Of a stretch of 64,000 nucleotides of DNA, positions 18,464 to 28,700 are shown one piece after another. The DNA lies in assembly GCA_034189135.1 (NCBI GenBank), contig JAXHVO010000026.1:1-64000 (forward strand). The letters run 5' to 3'. Made by a program: the position numbers and the translations under genes. The notes under the pieces are model-generated. The model was not told where the DNA came from and searched no databases. It saw only the letters and a list, made by a program, of their open reading frames with translations. Position 1 is the stretch's first letter, and each line of letters begins with the position of its first letter. The DNA is from Thermodesulfobacteriota bacterium (GTDB taxonomy: Bacteria; Desulfobacterota; Desulfobacteria; Desulfobacterales; JAUWMJ01).

Positions 18464-21151
18464 ATGCGAAAAGAGTGGTACGACTTATCCGTCTGGAAAA
18501 TCATGCTATTTTTCTGTTTCTTTTTTCTTTCTTTCCAGACCTTTTGTTTTGCGGCCGATGTGACGCTGCGATGGGACGCGAATACCGAGACTGATCTCGC
18601 CGGTTATAAACTGTATTATAAAACCGACACACCCGGTTCTCCTTATAATGGCACGGGGGCTGATCAGGGGGCTTCACCGGTAGATATTCCGCTGGGAAGC
18701 CTGAGCGATCCAAATAACCCTGAATTCACCATTACCGGGCTGGATGCCAGCCATATTTATTTTCTTGTTCTTACCGCATATGATACCGAAGAAAACGAAA
18801 GCGGCTATTCCAATGAGGTATCTACCTTTTATATTTCTTCGCCGCAAAACGGCTTTTCTGTCAACCACGCCGATCATACGTCTTTTAACGTGGCAGGGCG
18901 GGGAGCCGGTGGGGCCAATGTAGAAATTTATTCAGGCAGCACACTGGTAGGGTCAACCACAGTAAATGCGGATGGCAGCTGGTCAGCCAATGTAAATTTC
19001 ACATCCGTAACTGAAGGTGCGGTCAGCTTAAGTGCAAAAATAAATTCGTTGACCTCTAATACCGTGAGTGGAACACTCGATATTTCCGCACCTCAGATCA
19101 GTTCAACTCCCACTGTAACTCAGCTGACTGAAAGCACAGCAGTGATTGAATGGACATCAAACGAACCGGGCAACAGTATGGTGCAGTATGGCACCTCCAG
19201 CAGTGGTTGGGGAAGCTATGCATTAAGCCAAAATAGTGACAATTTGATGTCAAATCATAGCATCTCCTTAACCGGGCTTTCGGAAAACACCACCTATTTT
19301 TTCCGTGTCGGCTCCACCGATGCTTGTGGTAACGGCCCAACTCAAATCCCAAATACCACCAACCCCTCTGACGAGTATACTTTTAGCACCCTTCAGTCAT
19401 ATCCTCCATCAATGGTAGAGTTTCCCGTTATTAATTTTGATAATCATACTATTGCTGTTACCTTCAGCAAGCCAAATATGCAAAATGCAACCGTTGAAGC
19501 AAATTACAGCTTTAGTCCTTCCCTTAATTTTATCACACCAGGGGGATCTGATGATATTATCCACACGGGAGGAAGTACATATCGTCTTTCAATGGCCTCA
19601 ATATCCCGTAACGCGGTGTTTACATTGACGGTGAGCAGCGTTACAGACTCTAATGGAAACCCGGTGACTCCCAGCTCTATCAAAATAAACGATAATGACA
19701 ATGATGACATGGCTGATGACTGGGAGGTTAATAATGGACTGAGCCCGTACATGGACGACAGCACCCTGGACTTAGACGGCGACGGATATACGAATTACCA
19801 GGAGTATCAGTGCGGTACTGATCCTGGTGACGGGGCCTCAATACCTTTTGATATCATTGAGGCGTTGCCACACCATAACTCCGGAATCACAGATTCCTGG
19901 CGCGTACCGAACAATTCCTCATTTGCTGTGTTTATAGAATCTGCCAACGGAATAAATATAAATCAAAACAGCATCAACTTTATTATTAACGATGGGAACC
20001 AGGTGTATGAGCGGAACTTAAGTTCCAACACCGTCCGTGTGGTCAAACTGTCGGATGATGACGATTCCCAGGTTACCCTACTCTGGGCTGTGTATGACCG
20101 TTCGCAGGATAGCCATGCAAATTATGAATTTGATGCCAACGTCAACATTACCATTGACGCCTATGACACTAATGGAAACGTAATGAACCAGGAAAGCTAC
20201 GATTTTAATGTCGAATCTGAAGCAGAGCATGATGTGGCACACCACCCGAGCAATCTGCCGGACGTCAGTGCAGTTGATTCTGGAGATCCGGCCCTTGGAG
20301 GTGTTTATGATACCGGTATCCAGGTAAACAGCGGCGATCTGGAAGGTGCAATGATTGTTTATAACAGCGCCGAACCGGTTCCACCTGCATTTGCACCTGC
20401 CAATGAAATTCCAGTCATCGATTTGCCAGGGGTAAACCCGGTTGGAATCCCCATGCATTTCCAGCCGCCCACGGTGTATGATACGCCGGTCAAAGTTTTT
20501 ATTCCGTGTCCGGGATATACCGATGTTAGCAGCCTCAGTATATATTACTATAATGGCACCAGCAGTGTATTGGCTTGCGACGCTGATGGCAATACCCTTC
20601 CGGCAGGTGAAGGCTGGATGGTTCCGGGATCAAGGATGGATCACAACAACGGAAGTCCATCCTGCATAGAAATTCAGGTATATCACTTCTCTGGGATTCA
20701 GCCAGGAACATCCTCAGCCTCGGTGACAGACGGTTCGTCAGGCGGCGGTGACAGTGCCGACGGCGGGGGTTGTTTTATCGGTAGTGCCACTTTTGACTCA
20801 AGAACCGAAAGACATGTTCAAATCTTAGCTGAATTTAGAGATAAGTATCTTTTAACCAACGGGATAGGCAGGAAAATGGTAAATTTTTACTACCAGAAAT
20901 CTCCACCGATTGCCGATTATCTGCGCAGGCATCCAGGCCCGAGAAAATTTGCAGAATATGCGCTCATCCCGCTGACCATTTTGGCCTATCTTATGTTGTT
21001 TGACCGCACGCTTCTTTTATTGCTGTTTATTACTTTCATGCTCATTACCGTTTTGTACATCGCAAGATGCATTTTTATTCGTCTTGAGCCAATAGGCAGA
21101 AGACCCAATGAATTTTTCTTTCGATCAAAGGGATGCCATCAATGGCAATGA
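18464..21151 (+). CDS. large secreted FN3 protein with CFI-box C-terminus
   Basis: About 895 residues starting at ATG 18464 after AGAGGT. A signal peptide (roughly 10-35, ending near FAAD) is followed by a fibronectin III domain (VTLRWDANTETDLAGYKLYY), a bacterial Ig-like domain, a second FN3 domain (AVIEWTSNEPGNSMVQYG), an Asp-rich calcium-binding type segment at about 407-450 (NDNDNDDMADDWE, LDLDGDGYTNYQEY) and a Gly/Ser linker. From Cys770 a CFI-box-like end (GGGCFIGSATF, FRDKYLLTN, FYYQKSPPIADYL) precedes two hydrophobic helices and a basic tail. This layout fits a surface-anchored adhesin-like protein. The specific role is unknown. Confidence 0.75.
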   Translation: MRKEWYDLSVWKIMLFFCFFFLSFQTFCFAADVTLRWDANTETDLAGYKLYYKTDTPGSPYNGTGADQGASPVDIPLGSLSDPNNPEFTITGLDASHIYFLVLTAYDTEENESGYSNEVSTFYISSPQNGFSVNHADHTSFNVAGRGAGGANVEIYSGSTLVGSTTVNADGSWSANVNFTSVTEGAVSLSAKINSLTSNTVSGTLDISAPQISSTPTVTQLTESTAVIEWTSNEPGNSMVQYGTSSSGWGSYALSQNSDNLMSNHSISLTGLSENTTYFFRVGSTDACGNGPTQIPNTTNPSDEYTFSTLQSYPPSMVEFPVINFDNHTIAVTFSKPNMQNATVEANYSFSPSLNFITPGGSDDIIHTGGSTYRLSMASISRNAVFTLTVSSVTDSNGNPVTPSSIKINDNDNDDMADDWEVNNGLSPYMDDSTLDLDGDGYTNYQEYQCGTDPGDGASIPFDIIEALPHHNSGITDSWRVPNNSSFAVFIESANGININQNSINFIINDGNQVYERNLSSNTVRVVKLSDDDDSQVTLLWAVYDRSQDSHANYEFDANVNITIDAYDTNGNVMNQESYDFNVESEAEHDVAHHPSNLPDVSAVDSGDPALGGVYDTGIQVNSGDLEGAMIVYNSAEPVPPAFAPANEIPVIDLPGVNPVGIPMHFQPPTVYDTPVKVFIPCPGYTDVSSLSIYYYNGTSSVLACDADGNTLPAGEGWMVPGSRMDHNNGSPSCIEIQVYHFSGIQPGTSSASVTDGSSGGGDSADGGGCFIGSATFDSRTERHVQILAEFRDKYLLTNGIGRKMVNFYYQKSPPIADYLRRHPGPRKFAEYALIPLTILAYLMLFDRTLLLLLFITFMLITVLYIARCIFIRLEPIGRRPNEFFFRSKGCHQWQ

Positions 21152-21228
21152 TGTAACAAAATACACACGCAATTCAAATAGAAAAAAACCACAAGATTGT
21201 TGTCATTTCCAAGATGTTCTGGTTTGAT

Positions 21229-21257
21229 AAAGGACAGTATTGTTAGTGCTGTCCTTT
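21229..21257 (+). terminator. possible terminator after the FN3 gene
   Basis: A 9-bp perfect stem (AAAGGACAG with CTGTCCTTT) with an 11-nt loop, 78 bp after the stop. There is no long T tract, so termination is uncertain. Confidence 0.45.
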
Positions 21258-21507
21258 CCAGGCCCTTCTCTATTAACGCCCTGACTGTTGGATTGGTAAC
21301 AAGTTGAATTTACCATAGGAGCCACTGGGTACACAGGGACAACTAGCTAAAAAAAGATACTTTTTTGGTGTTCTCTGCCGTATAAGCGGTTAATAATGAC
21401 TTTTTACAATACCCACCCGGTAAATTTCACGCACAATTCATTTATAAACGGTTGGAAACATTCTGGCTTTTCACTGGGTCAAATGAATACAACGATTTAT
21501 TTATGAA

Positions 21508-21536
21508 TTGACAATCACCCTACCTGTGCATATACT
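21508..21536 (+). promoter_or_regulatory. sigma-70 promoter of the GAF/sigma-54 activator gene
   Basis: TTGACA at 21508-21513 and TATACT at 21531-21536 are separated by exactly 17 bp. The start near 21543 leaves a leader of about 100 nt. The rest of 21152-21645 contains only the hairpin at 21229 and no gene. Confidence 0.7.
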
Positions 21537-21645
21537 TTAGCCTAATACATGTTTTTTTTCTTCACATTCAGTTGAATTTCATTGTTCTATAAATCCGGTT
21601 ATCAGTTTATATTGATTATTTTTCCAGGAGCTTAACTGTTTTTGT

Positions 21646-23142
21646 ATGTACTCAAAAAAATCAAATCCCGATACCCCAATTAATCGGTTAAAAGAGATAT
21701 CCACATGGGTCTCTTCGGTACAAGACATTGATCAGCTCCTTGAGCTTATCATAGAAACCGCCACCCGGATGATGGATGCCAAGGCCAGTTCGTTACTGTT
21801 GGTTGATAAAAAAACAAACAAGCTTTTTTTTAAGGTGGCCACCGGGGAAAAGAAAGTAGATATCAAGAAATTTGAAATCGGTATGGGGCAGGGAATCGCA
21901 GGCTATGTTGCTGAAAAAGGAGAGCCTTTGCTTATACCCGATGTTAGCTCTGACCCGCGTTGGTACAGGGAGATAAGTGATTCAATAGGATTTAAAACAC
22001 GCTCCATCGCCTGTGTACCGATGAAGATAAAAGGTGAAACCATAGGGGTGGTTGAAATCATTGACAAAATAACCGGAGACCCGATTCAGCATGAGGATTT
22101 AAAAACCCTGTCGGTATTTGCCGATCTGGCCGCACTGGCCATAGGTGACGCCCGAAAAATTGCAAACAATAAAAAAGAAATCAAAAGCCTTAAAGAAGAA
22201 CTCGAGCATAAATATGAAATTATCGGAGAGAGCAATGCGTTAAAGAAGGTCATATTTGATGCCGTAAAGGTGGCAAATTCTAAAGCAAGCGCCCTTATTT
22301 TAGGAGAAAGCGGAACCGGCAAGGAATTGCTGGCCCGGTTAATTCATCGTTCAGGCTTAAGGAAAAGTCAGCCCATGATTGTTTTAAATTGTGCGGCTTT
22401 GCCGGAAACATTGCTCGAAGATGAGCTTTTCGGGCACGAAAAGGGAGCGTACACCGGTGCTTTGGGAAGAAAAATCGGAAAATTTGAACTGGCAGACGGA
22501 GGTACCATATTTCTCGATGAAATTGCAGAGATGAGCCCTGGAATGCAGGCAAAACTTCTTCGAATTCTTCAGGAGGGTGTTTTCTACCGGGTAGGTGGAA
22601 ACAAATCGATTCCAGTTGATGTGAGAGTGATTTCTGCCACCAATAAAAATATATTGAATGAAATCTCCGAGGGTCGGTTTCGAGAAGATTTATACTACCG
22701 CCTGAACGTCGTTGAAATTCAGATGCCGCCATTGCGCGAAAGGATGGATGACATCCCTTTACTGGCCAAGCATTTCTTAAATATTTTCAAGCTGGAAAGA
22801 GGACTATCCCATCTTACAATTTCAAAAGGAGCCATGAAATACATGCTCGCTTATGACTGGCCCGGGAATGTCAGAGAATTGAAAAATGCCATAGAACGGG
22901 CAGTGGTGATGGGCAACGGTATAGAAATTTTGCAGGAAGATCTCCCCAACTTTGCTTCAAACACAAAATATCCCGGCATGGAGGTGGGATTGACTCTCAA
23001 AGAGGCCATAGACAGCTTCAAAAAGGAATTCATAGCTTTAAACCTCAAACATACCAACGGAAACAGAAGTCTTGCTGCACAAACCATGTGTATTCAGAGA
23101 ACCTACCTGTCTCGCCTGATATCAAAATATGACCTGCATTAA
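21646..23142 (+). CDS. GAF-domain sigma-54-dependent transcription activator
   Basis: A 498-residue bacterial enhancer-binding protein. An N-terminal GAF sensor domain (about 25-175) precedes a AAA+ domain with Walker A GESGTGKE (220-227), the sigma-54 loop GAYTGA (267-272, Tyr in place of the commoner Phe), GGTIFLDEI and the DLYYRLNV arginine-finger region. A Fis-type helix-turn-helix (NRSLAAQTMCIQRTYLSRL) ends the protein. It should activate RpoN-dependent promoters in response to a small molecule or redox signal bound by GAF. No target promoter with GG-N10-GC spacing was recognised nearby. Confidence 0.9.
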   Translation: MYSKKSNPDTPINRLKEISTWVSSVQDIDQLLELIIETATRMMDAKASSLLLVDKKTNKLFFKVATGEKKVDIKKFEIGMGQGIAGYVAEKGEPLLIPDVSSDPRWYREISDSIGFKTRSIACVPMKIKGETIGVVEIIDKITGDPIQHEDLKTLSVFADLAALAIGDARKIANNKKEIKSLKEELEHKYEIIGESNALKKVIFDAVKVANSKASALILGESGTGKELLARLIHRSGLRKSQPMIVLNCAALPETLLEDELFGHEKGAYTGALGRKIGKFELADGGTIFLDEIAEMSPGMQAKLLRILQEGVFYRVGGNKSIPVDVRVISATNKNILNEISEGRFREDLYYRLNVVEIQMPPLRERMDDIPLLAKHFLNIFKLERGLSHLTISKGAMKYMLAYDWPGNVRELKNAIERAVVMGNGIEILQEDLPNFASNTKYPGMEVGLTLKEAIDSFKKEFIALNLKHTNGNRSLAAQTMCIQRTYLSRLISKYDLH

Positions 23143-23479
23143 AGCGCAGCCCCATTTTGATGAATTCGTAAAAAGTTATTTGATGTCACTCAGCGGTACG
23201 TTGCCTAAAAATAATTTGTTCATCATATCAGGCGATGATAATTTGATTGTTTGAAAGTTGAATTTATTCTGGCCGCATCAATAGAAATATTTATTTTTTG
23301 GATATTTATAAGAATGACCATAAAAACGAAATAGGGCATGTATTCCAATAAATATTAAAAATTGAGGAAGATGATTTCACTAAAAGTGGAATAAACCACG
23401 GGAACAACACCATAGAGGGGTTTGAAGGACCACGTCGTTGGCAAGAGACGGATAAGCGCAGACTTCTGAAGGAGGCGTT
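23143..23479. other. intergenic region with a possible repeat fragment
   Basis: No gene is seen in these 337 bp. At 23158-23178 the sequence TTGATGAATTCGTAAAAAGTT resembles the left end of the element at 56500-56656 (TTGATGGCGTCGTAAAAAGTC). No matching right end is clear. The last 15 bases hold the RBS of the next gene. Confidence 0.4.
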
Positions 23480-23989
23480 TTGAAACTGTTTCAGCTAGGT
23501 AGTATAACAATGATATCGGTTATAATTATTGTCGGATGTTCAGGTTTTGGGAAACTCGCAATTCAGCCAAAGCATGAAGCTAAGACGGCTATGGAGGAAC
23601 TGATAAGAAATATTGATGATTATGATATTCACTATTTTGGGTATGGCAAAAAATTTGTATCGGGTATCATTTTTGACCCTAAAAGAGACAAAAAAAAGCT
23701 GCTGCCGGGTGATAAATGGGTGAAAATTGATAAACAGACGACAATCTCAGATATTGTCAAAAGAATGAAAGGTGGCAGCAATTTTCCGGGATTCATTCCA
23801 ACCCTTTACAAAATTTTAGCACCTGATGATGCGTTTTATGGGTATCTGTTCACCGGATGGTCTCATATTGTGCTTAAAAAAATCGATAAGGATACTTTGT
23901 CTGTATATGGGTTAGATGACCCACCGGAATATCTAGATATAAGGGAAAATATCCTGTTGGATAATAACTTTTTTCTAAAAGTTGGATAA
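23480..23989 (+). CDS. lipoprotein of unknown function
   Basis: A 169-residue predicted lipoprotein. The start is TTG at 23480 with AAGGAGG at 23470-23476. The signal peptide ends in the lipobox IVGC with acylated Cys20. The mature part contains a helix (AKTAMEELIRNID), a conserved-looking DYDIHYFGYGKKFVSGIIFDPKR region and a hydrophobic core of PGFIPTLYKIL. I do not recognise a family. It is a single gene with about 300 bp of non-coding sequence on either side. Confidence 0.65.
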   Translation: MKLFQLGSITMISVIIIVGCSGFGKLAIQPKHEAKTAMEELIRNIDDYDIHYFGYGKKFVSGIIFDPKRDKKKLLPGDKWVKIDKQTTISDIVKRMKGGSNFPGFIPTLYKILAPDDAFYGYLFTGWSHIVLKKIDKDTLSVYGLDDPPEYLDIRENILLDNNFFLKVG

Positions 23990-24298
23990 AACCAACTGGC
24001 TGAATAGTATGCTGCTTTTAAAAATGATTGTTGAGGTTTTACAGCTCAGGTGCCAAAGACAGTGTTTCATTTAACCTCGGTTGTTTCTGTTCGAGTGTCG
24101 TTGTTTTATCACTTACTACTAGAAATATTTTAGCTACTGCTGTACTTTTTTGACTTTTTTATGTTATTGATAAAGAGGGTGATATAAATAACTATAATCT
24201 ATTCAGCGGGCATGATATCATCGCATACTTACGCTGAAACAGGATACGTTCCGCTCTATAGAATGTGTTGGGACTAATTTCTTTGAGGAGGTTTTCCC
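23990..24298. other. intergenic region upstream of the ExeA-like gene
   Basis: About 309 bp without a gene. TATAAT at 24193-24198 is present, but a TTGATA at 24167 is 20 bp away, which is too far for a normal promoter. The strong GAGGAGG at 24285-24291 belongs to the next gene. Confidence 0.45.
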
Positions 24299-25735
24299 AT
24301 TAAACCGGACCCACCTTATAACGCAGTTCTGGGGCTCAATAAGGCCCCGTTTTCAAATGAAGTTGACCACGCCTTTTTTTATGACTTTACGCCCTTTGTT
24401 CAAAGATTAAACGTTTTAAGACGTCTGGTTCAGGGCCGTGACTTTCTCATTCTGGTTATCGGGGAAAAAGGGAGCGGGAAAACCACCATGCTCAATGAGT
24501 TTCTTATTTCTGCCAAAGGAAACTGGCACACATGCCGAATCCGTGCGCAAGCGACAACCAATTCCGACAACTCGCCGTCTCTTGATAACCTCAATGCACA
24601 CAGGGCGTTTATTCTGCCCGATGATGACCCTCCGATTGTTATGTTTGACGATGCGCATGAACTGACCGGGGTTGAATTGCAGTATCTGCTAAAGGATGCA
24701 CTTGCGCCGGGAGGCAACCGGAAATTAAAGCGCCTGATTCTCTTTGGTGAGCCAACTATCAATGCAACCATGGCCTCTCTTGCTGCACCGTTTGCCAGAG
24801 AAACAGTGGTAAATAAGGTCCATGTGTCCCTGTTAAATGAAACCCAAACGCACGATTACCTTTTTCACCGACTCAAGGTTTCAGGACTCACCGGGAAAAA
24901 TCCTTTTAAATCCGAAGATATCAAGTCTATACATAAGGCTGCAGGTGGACTTCCCGGTCGTATTAATGAAAAAGCGCATGCGTTTCTGTTAAACAGGCTT
25001 TCAGGTGAAAAACCCTCTTTCCGATCCAGCCGGCTTGTCGGCATGGTTAAAAAACCTTTTTTCATAATGGCAACTTGTATTGCAGTACTCGTCCTGGGTA
25101 TGTTTCTTTTTTTCTTCAAAGGGAAAACCTCAAATATTCCCGCTGCAGATATCCTTGAGCCAAAAGCCCAGATTTCAACTAGCGTGAAAAAAACAGCTAA
25201 AAAACCTCACGGTCCTCCTGTTACTGACAGCTCTGCTGCTACTTTAAATGGCTCTGGAAAAGTTCGTCATTCGACTGCCAAGCAGGGGTATAAAATGAGC
25301 AAAGGCGATCCGATAGTATCGTTAAAAGCCAAAACCCGGGCCGGCAAAGAGAAAATAAAACCGTATGGTATTATTGGGGAAAAGAAAAAAAAAGAAAAGA
25401 CTGTTGCTGAGAAATCAAAAAATGCCAAGACGATTCATCGTGAAAGTTGGCTCCTTGCTCAGAATTCGTCACATTTTACCATACAGCTTATCGGTTTGCA
25501 CAATGAAAAATCTATTCATAAATTTATAGCGAAATACAAGCTGTTTAATCAGGCAGCATATTATAAAACGCTTTACCGCAAAAAAGACTGGTACCCTTTG
25601 CTTTATGGTGTTTATCCCAGTAGAAAGGAAGCTTCGTCCGCCATTAAAAAATTGCCGCAGGAACTCCGTAAATTATCACCCTGGATTCGTAGTTTTTCAT
25701 CCATACAACAGATAATAAAAAGCCTTCGAGGGTGA
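24299..25735 (+). CDS. ExeA/DamX-like ATPase with SPOR domain, apparent AUU start
   Basis: A 478-residue protein. An N-terminal ExeA-type AAA ATPase (LGLNKAPFSN, Walker A GEKGSGKT at 55-62, Walker B-like VMFDDAHEL) is followed by a membrane helix near 253-275, a Lys/Ser-rich periplasmic linker and a C-terminal SPOR domain (about 390-470; FTIQLIG, YPLLYGVYPSRKEA) that should bind denuded peptidoglycan. The first ATG (24488) lies after Walker A, so it cannot be the true start. An in-frame stop at 24284 and GAGGAGG at 24285-24291, 7 nt before ATT 24299, point to AUU as initiator. Likely role: envelope or division-site process as for DamX, or ExeA-like secretion support. Confidence 0.75.
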   Translation: MKPDPPYNAVLGLNKAPFSNEVDHAFFYDFTPFVQRLNVLRRLVQGRDFLILVIGEKGSGKTTMLNEFLISAKGNWHTCRIRAQATTNSDNSPSLDNLNAHRAFILPDDDPPIVMFDDAHELTGVELQYLLKDALAPGGNRKLKRLILFGEPTINATMASLAAPFARETVVNKVHVSLLNETQTHDYLFHRLKVSGLTGKNPFKSEDIKSIHKAAGGLPGRINEKAHAFLLNRLSGEKPSFRSSRLVGMVKKPFFIMATCIAVLVLGMFLFFFKGKTSNIPAADILEPKAQISTSVKKTAKKPHGPPVTDSSAATLNGSGKVRHSTAKQGYKMSKGDPIVSLKAKTRAGKEKIKPYGIIGEKKKKEKTVAEKSKNAKTIHRESWLLAQNSSHFTIQLIGLHNEKSIHKFIAKYKLFNQAAYYKTLYRKKDWYPLLYGVYPSRKEASSAIKKLPQELRKLSPWIRSFSSIQQIIKSLRG

Positions 25736-25760
25736 CCTCAGGTGGTTAAATATAGTTGCC

Positions 25761-28700
25761 ATGAACAAAAGCCGAAAAATAATTCTCCTGATCGTAAGAG
25801 GCATGGGAGTCATTCTGATTGCCTTTCTTATCTTCATTCTTGTTTCACCAATGCTGATCAACCTGGAATCGGCCAAAGAGAAAATTATCTTTCATCTTTC
25901 CGCAAAAACGGGAGGCGATCTGCACTATGAAAAGATCGATCTTTATTATTTTCCCCGCCCCCATGCAGTTATTTATCAGCCCCGTTTTTCTATGCCGGGA
26001 AATATCTCAGGGACACTGGCAAATTTAAAAGTTTATCCTGCAATTTTTTCTTTATTTACCGGAGATGTAAGAGTTTCCAAGTTACAGCTGATCACCCCAA
26101 CCTTTGATATTAAGCTTCCCATTAGCCAAAAGAAAAAAAACGCAGTGATCTCTGCTTCGTTTGCCCGGGAAATGTTAACCCGTGCTTTGACATATCCTGC
26201 ATTAAATCAGTCCAGTTTTTTTATAGAGGTCAAAAGCGGCAGGTTGAATTTATATGATGAAAATAAGGTGGTATTTAATTTTATAAATATTAATGCAAAT
26301 ACAAGGCTCCTGTTAAACAGGCTTACCATTGACCTTGCCTGTCAATCAAACCTGTGGAAAAATATCTCTATGAAGGGGCGGATCGATCCACATCTATTTA
26401 CCGTCAAAGGACAGGTTGATGTAACACTCTTTAATCCTAAAGTGTTGATTGACTATCTTTTCCCCGATACTGGATTGAAAGTTTCGACTGCAGGAATCAA
26501 TCTGATTCTTGATTTTAAATCAGACAAACATCATGCGCTGCACGCAAAGGTGAAAAGCCATGAATCCCACCTGGCTGTGCTTCATCAAAATGAGAATGTT
26601 GCCATACAAGCCAAAAGCCTTATTTGTAAATTGAATATGGATGAGGAGAAGACAAAAGTCTCTCTTTCCAACCTTGTGCTGGATTACCCGAAACTCAGAG
26701 CATCCGGACAGTTTTTATTGAACCGGATGGTAAACCAAACCAGTCTTGATATAGACGTTAAAAAAGCAGATGTCGGGTCAACGCGCAAAGTTGCCCTGGC
26801 CCTGGCAGGAACTAACGGTATCACTAAAGACATCTTTGAGGTTGTCAAAGGGGGGAATATTCCCGAAATCACGTTTAAAACCTTTGGGAAATCTCCTGCG
26901 GACCTGGGGAAATTAGAAAATATTTTTTTGCGGGGGAGGCTGCGTGACGGCAATATTTTTGTTCCCGCAGCACTCCTTGACCTTAAAGATGTCAATGGCA
27001 GCGTGACCCTTTCCAATGGTATTCTGGCGGGGGAAAATATTAAAGTCCGTTTGGGAAATTCGGTGGGGACCAGTGGGATCTTGGAATTGGGATTTGAAAA
27101 GAACATCCCGTTTTACGTGGAAACATTCATTCAGGCTGATTTGGCACAGCTGCCTCCAATTCTTAAAAGACTGGTAAAAAACCAACCATTTTTACAGGAA
27201 CTTTCACAAATAAAGAAGGTGGGTGGAAGTGCCCTGGGAAAAATGGTTTTAGACGGAAATACGGAGTCAGTCGACGTTGGGGTCTATGCTTCTCAAATTA
27301 ATCTTAAGGCGCGTTACGGGCGTATCCCATATCCGTTGCAAATTGAAGGCAGACGTTTTGCTTATAAAGGAAGGCAAATTTCATTTGATAATTTAAACGC
27401 TGCAATTGGAACATCCTCATTTTCTCGACTTTCAGGTGGCATAACCTGGAAAGATGAACCTCAGCTTAAAATTGAATCCCGCTCATCCATACTGAAGATG
27501 GGAGAAATTTATCCATGGCTTCTCTCTGGTGAAAACATTGCCGCTGTTTTTAAGGATTTTAAAATTTCACAGGGAATAGCCGCACTTTCCGCTATTAATA
27601 TAAGCGGTCCGGTTTTAAGGCCCATGAACTGGCACATTAATATGAGAGGCAGTCTGGAAAATATAGTTATAAATTCGCCGCTGTCTCCAGATCCCATATT
27701 GGTGACTGACGGAAAATTAGATGTGACGGAAAGCACTATTCCGGGGATCGTCAAAAACAACTTCACCTTAGAATCGTCAAATCTGGGGTGGGGAAACAGC
27801 CGTTTTACTGCTGAGGGGAGCATGATTGTTTCCCAGGAAGGGCTCTGGATTTATACAGAACTTTCGGCTGATAAGATCGGGTGGGTCAGAGTGGATCAAA
27901 TCGTAGAGTATGTAAATAAAAGGAGGGATCCCGGGTATGATGAAAAACACTGGACCCTGCCGGTGGAGGGTGTCTTCAGAATCAAATCAAATGTATTCAC
28001 CTGTGGAGACTTATCATTTAATCCCACTTATGCTGATATTTTCCTGAAAAATAACAAAGTCTTTATCGATTTTACCAAGGCAAATCTGTGCGGGATTTCA
28101 GTCCCAGGATCTATAAAAATATCTTCAGGGAATATGGAGCTTTATTTATACCCTGTTGCCGAAAATCAGCAGTTAGGTCAGACAGTAACGTGTCATTGGG
28201 GAAAAAACCAGCTGGTAACCGGTCCTTTTAATCTTTCAGGAAAACTGTTTGCCATATCAGACAGCAAAGAGATCGGCAAAGTTTTAAATGGAAATTTGAA
28301 GTTTTCTGCTCAAGACGGGCGTATCTATCGCTATGAAATACTGGCAAAAATACTCGCTCTCTTAAATCTCTCCGAAATTTTTAGGGGAAAGCTTCCGGAT
28401 GTAATAGAAGAGGGATTTGCCTATGAATCTATTAGGGCTGATGGGAACTTAACGAACGGCAAATTTGTGTTTGAAGAATTTATCATTGACGGTTCTTCAA
28501 TGGCCGTCGTTTGCAAAGGCTATATCGATCTCGTCCGCGATGAGATGGATCTCATGGTTTTGGTAGCCCCATTTAAAACAGTTGACTTCATCATCAAAAA
28601 AATTCCCCTGGTGAACCATATCCTTGGAGGCAAGTTGGTCTCCATTCCATTCAGGGTTAAAGGAAATCCCGCAGATCCTGACATTATACCACTTTCTCCA

